A stretch of 64,000 nt of DNA, taken from JBJHBP01 sp050485685 (GTDB taxonomy: Bacteria > Pseudomonadota > Gammaproteobacteria > Steroidobacterales > Rariloculaceae). Where the stretch lies: the NCBI GenBank assembly GCA_050485685.1, contig JBJHBW010000017.1, positions 1 to 64,000 on the forward strand, given 5' to 3'. Positions 61,700 to 64,000 of the stretch are shown in pieces. Below the pieces are notes generated by a model. It was not told where the DNA came from. It did not search any database and worked only from the letters and a program-made list of their open reading frames with translations. How positions within the stretch are numbered: position 1 is the stretch's first letter; each line of letters opens with the position of its first letter. Both the position numbers and the translations under genes were made by a program.

Positions 61700-62710
61700 A
61701 TGCCGGTGAAGGTTGCAATCAATGGCTATGGCCGCATCGGCCGCATGGTGCTGCGTTCGATCTACGAGACCGGCCGCCGCAAGGATATTTCGGTAGTCGG
61801 CATCAACGATCTTGGCGATGCGAAAACCAATGCGCACCTGACGAAGTACGACACTGCACACGGACGATTCCCGTTCGACGTCGCCGTGGACGGTGACAAT
61901 CTGATCGTCGATGGCGACCGCATCCGTGTCTGCGCGGAGCGTGATCCGGAAAAACTGCCCTGGGCGGATCTGGGTGTCGATATCGTGCTCGAGTGCACGG
62001 GGCTGTTCGCTTCCAAGGATAAGGCCTCGGCGCATCTCGCGGCCGGAGCGCGCAAGGTGCTCATCTCGGCGCCGGCCGGTAAGGATGTCGATGCCACTGT
62101 CGTCTATGGAGTCAATCACGACACGCTGAAAGCCTCCGATGTCGTGGTCTCGAACGCCTCCTGTACCACCAACTGTCTCGCGCCGGTAGCGAAAGTCGTG
62201 CATGAACTCGTGGGTCTTGAGCACGGACTGATGACCACGATTCACGCCTACACGAACGATCAGGTGCTGACTGACGTGTACCACTCCGATCTGCGGCGCG
62301 CGCGGTCCGCCACGCAGTCCATGATTCCGACCAAGACCGGTGCGGCCGCGGCAGTGGGGCTTGTGCTTCCCGATCTCAACGGACGTCTGGACGGATTCGC
62401 GATTCGCGTGCCGACCATCAATGTCTCGCTGGTCGATCTCACCTTCCACGCCGGGCGTGACACCAGCGCCGAGGAGATCAACGCAGCGATGAAGGCAGCC
62501 AGCGAAGGCGCGCTCAAGGGCGTACTGGAGTACAACGACGCACCGCTGGTCTCGGTGGATTTCAACCATAACCCGGCGTCGTCGGTCTTTGATGCAAGCC
62601 TGACCAAGGTCATGGGCGGCCGCGTCGTCAAGATCTGCTCGTGGTACGACAACGAGTGGGGCTTCTCGAACCGCATGCTGGATACCCTGCTGGTCATGGC
62701 CAGACTCTGA
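61700..62710 (+). CDS. gap: Glyceraldehyde-3-phosphate dehydrogenase, type I
   Basis: Oxidises glyceraldehyde 3-phosphate to 1,3-bisphosphoglycerate with NAD. The ATG at 61700 begins MPVKVAINGYGRIGRMVLR, with AAGGAG 8 bases upstream (336 residues); the frame reads 16 codons further but that is leader. The catalytic Cys is in SNASCTTNC, the partner His in TIHAYTND, and GINDLGD carries the Asp that favours NAD over NADP. NEWGFSNRMLD closes the protein. It lies 99 bases after tkt, and pgk starts 8 bases after its stop. Confidence 0.97.
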   Translation: MPVKVAINGYGRIGRMVLRSIYETGRRKDISVVGINDLGDAKTNAHLTKYDTAHGRFPFDVAVDGDNLIVDGDRIRVCAERDPEKLPWADLGVDIVLECTGLFASKDKASAHLAAGARKVLISAPAGKDVDATVVYGVNHDTLKASDVVVSNASCTTNCLAPVAKVVHELVGLEHGLMTTIHAYTNDQVLTDVYHSDLRRARSATQSMIPTKTGAAAAVGLVLPDLNGRLDGFAIRVPTINVSLVDLTFHAGRDTSAEEINAAMKAASEGALKGVLEYNDAPLVSVDFNHNPASSVFDASLTKVMGGRVVKICSWYDNEWGFSNRMLDTLLVMARL

Positions 62711-62718
62711 GGCGGCCT

Positions 62719-63906
62719 GTGAACACGCTTCACGTTCTGCGCATGTCCGACCTGCCGCTTCAGAATCGGCGGGTCGTGATTCGCGAGGATCTGAACGTGC
62801 CATTGCGCGACGGCAGGGTCGCCAGCGCCACACGGCTGCAGGCTGCACTGCCGACACTGAAGGCGGCGCTGGATGCCGGTGCCGCGGTCATTGTGCTGTC
62901 ACATCTGGGTCGCCCGAAGGAGGGCGAGTACGACGCGCAGTTCTCGTTGCGTCCCGTGGCGGACAGCCTCGGCGAACTGCTGGGCAGGAAAGTCGGCTTC
63001 GCACCCGACTGGCTTGACGGTGTGGACTGCAGCCCCGGTGAGATCGTGCTGTGCGAGAACGTGCGATTTGAGCGGGGTGAGAAGGCCAATGACCCTGAAC
63101 TGGCCCGGCGCATGGCGGCACTGGGCGACGTCTTCGTCATGGATGCGTTCGCAACAGCGCATCGTGCGCAGGCCAGCACGGCCGGAATCGCCACATTCGC
63201 GCCGGTGGCCTGTGCCGGACCGCTGCTGGTAGCGGAGCTCGAAGCGCTGTCGCGCGCGCTGGCTTCGCCGCGCCGCCCTGTGGTGGCCATCGTCGGCGGA
63301 TCGAAGGTTTCCACCAAGCTGGAAGTGCTGAAATCGCTCGCTGCCAGGGTCGACGTGCTGATTACCGGCGGCGGCATTGCCAACACCTTGCTGGCGGCCT
63401 CGGGTGTTGCCATCGGACGGTCGCTGGTGGAAGCGGAAGGCATGACATTCGCCCGGCAGCTGCTGGACGGTGACTTCGGCAGCGCGGTCATACCGCTTCC
63501 CGAGGATGTGGTGGTGGGTCCGGGTCTCGATGCCGATGCGCGTGGTCGCGTCATCGATGTCGGCGCCGTTGGTGAAAACGACATGATCCTGGATATTGGG
63601 CCGCGTACGGTTGCGCAGTATGCGCAGCAGCTGCACGACGCCGGCACCATCGTCTGGAACGGCCCCGTGGGTGTGTTTGAGCACGCGGAGTTTGCTGCCG
63701 GTACACGCGGTGTGGCCGAAGCCGTCGCGGCCAGCGATGCGTTTTCGATAGCCGGCGGCGGCGATACGCTGGCGGCGCTGGAACAGTTCGGTGTCAGCGA
63801 CCGGATTTCCTACGTTTCCACAGGCGGTGGCGCCTTTCTGGAGTTCCTGGAAGGCAGAACCCTGCCTGCGGTCGCGGTCCTGGAGCAGCGCGCCGCGAAC
63901 CCATGA
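62719..63906 (+). CDS. pgk: Phosphoglycerate kinase
   Basis: Transfers phosphate between 1,3-bisphosphoglycerate and ADP. The frame is open from inside gap, but the GTG at 62719 gives VNTLHVLRMSDLPLQNRRVVI, which aligns with the family start (395 residues); the ATG at 62743 is an alternative. Motifs are REDLNVPLRDG, VLSHLGRP, the substrate-binding ENVRFERGEK, MDAFATAHRAQAST, and the nucleotide-binding IVGGSKVSTK and GGGDTLAAL. Most PGKs read D-x-F-G-T-A-H here. It follows gap by 8 bases and is probably cotranscribed and translationally linked. Confidence 0.97.
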   Translation: MNTLHVLRMSDLPLQNRRVVIREDLNVPLRDGRVASATRLQAALPTLKAALDAGAAVIVLSHLGRPKEGEYDAQFSLRPVADSLGELLGRKVGFAPDWLDGVDCSPGEIVLCENVRFERGEKANDPELARRMAALGDVFVMDAFATAHRAQASTAGIATFAPVACAGPLLVAELEALSRALASPRRPVVAIVGGSKVSTKLEVLKSLAARVDVLITGGGIANTLLAASGVAIGRSLVEAEGMTFARQLLDGDFGSAVIPLPEDVVVGPGLDADARGRVIDVGAVGENDMILDIGPRTVAQYAQQLHDAGTIVWNGPVGVFEHAEFAAGTRGVAEAVAASDAFSIAGGGDTLAALEQFGVSDRISYVSTGGGAFLEFLEGRTLPAVAVLEQRAANP

Positions 63907-63907
63907 C

Positions 63908-64000
63908 ATGAGTTGCGCGCCGGGCGGAGAATCCGGACCTGTTGCGATCCTGGAGCGTGCGCTGCACTGCGGGTTGCAGGCTGCCGCACCGCGTCACTGC
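63908..64000 (+). CDS. Possible start of the gene after pgk (cut by the right edge)
   Basis: An ATG one base after the pgk stop opens 31 codons that run off the window (MSCAPGGESGPVAILERAL). It has no clear ribosome site. Pyruvate kinase often follows pgk, but its start wording is not seen. The frame may be the next gene or chance. Confidence 0.25.
   Translation, partial: MSCAPGGESGPVAILERALHCGLQAAAPRHC

Overview
The window is a chromosomal segment of a GC-rich gammaproteobacterium. The evidence is a gammaproteobacterial rpsU-yqeY-dnaG-rpoD macromolecular-synthesis operon with a tRNA-Ile(CAT) beside rpoD and a divergent tsaD, an HldE heptose enzyme, Mpl murein recycling, a TolC/Pcm pair, split B12-dependent ribonucleotide reductase NrdJa/NrdJb, a HiPIP, and PPi-dependent phosphofructokinase next to a membrane pyrophosphatase. 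The mix (HiPIP, PPi-PFK, large TonB receptors, the lipoprotein family at the left edge) suggests an environmental lineage of the Chromatiales/Woeseiaceae/Steroidobacter kind, but genus cannot be fixed from the sequence. A run of exactly 100 N at 6929-7028 marks a scaffold gap in a draft assembly.

Layout. 1-1530: surface or periplasmic small proteins (a lipoprotein cut by the left edge, a DUF4019 protein, a small lipoprotein). 1917-11380: a two-partner secretion locus, a very large TpsA exoprotein (TPS, GLUG and YDG/MBG repeats, broken by the gap) followed by its TpsB transporter. 11547-25360: accessory and envelope genes: HiPIP, an AAC(3)-I-type acetyltransferase, HrpB helicase, Tat-exported dienelactone hydrolase, MFS transporter, an rRNA methyltransferase, a TonB receptor with a VolA-like lipoprotein lipase, Ddl and a glutathione transferase. 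25461-37538: conserved core: tRNA-Ile, rpoD, dnaG, yqeY, rpsU, divergent tsaD-folB-folK, a FolM-like reductase, a MidA-like methyltransferase, cca, a zinc aminopeptidase and an NDUFA9-like protein. 37593-46524: a Do-type protease, then a regulatory region with NrdR boxes and an unexplained terminator-like hairpin upstream of nrdJa-nrdJb, a nested palindromic element, hldE, tolC and pcm. 47016-55718: a GGDEF/EAL protein with damaged EAL residues, a DMT transporter, the hppA-pfp pair facing adk, and RNase D. 55835-64000: an unknown membrane protein abutting mpl, a LON-domain protein, rubredoxin, CpdA, and the tkt-gap-pgk sugar-phosphate cluster.

How the genes work together. tkt, gap, pgk and pfp are central carbon genes; PPi made or used by Pfp is linked to proton pumping by HppA. 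folB, folK and the FolM-like reductase form a pterin/folate group. Mpl, Ddl, HldE, TolC and TpsA/B serve the envelope. Two regions deserve most attention. The 591-base nrdJ upstream region (39021-39611) has two near-consensus NrdR boxes, two AT-rich palindromes two helical turns apart, a TTGACA promoter and an 11-bp hairpin with a T tract before the start codon. The 195-bp nested inverted repeat at 42687-42881 is the other. No CRISPR array, prophage, integrase or insertion-sequence transposase was seen.
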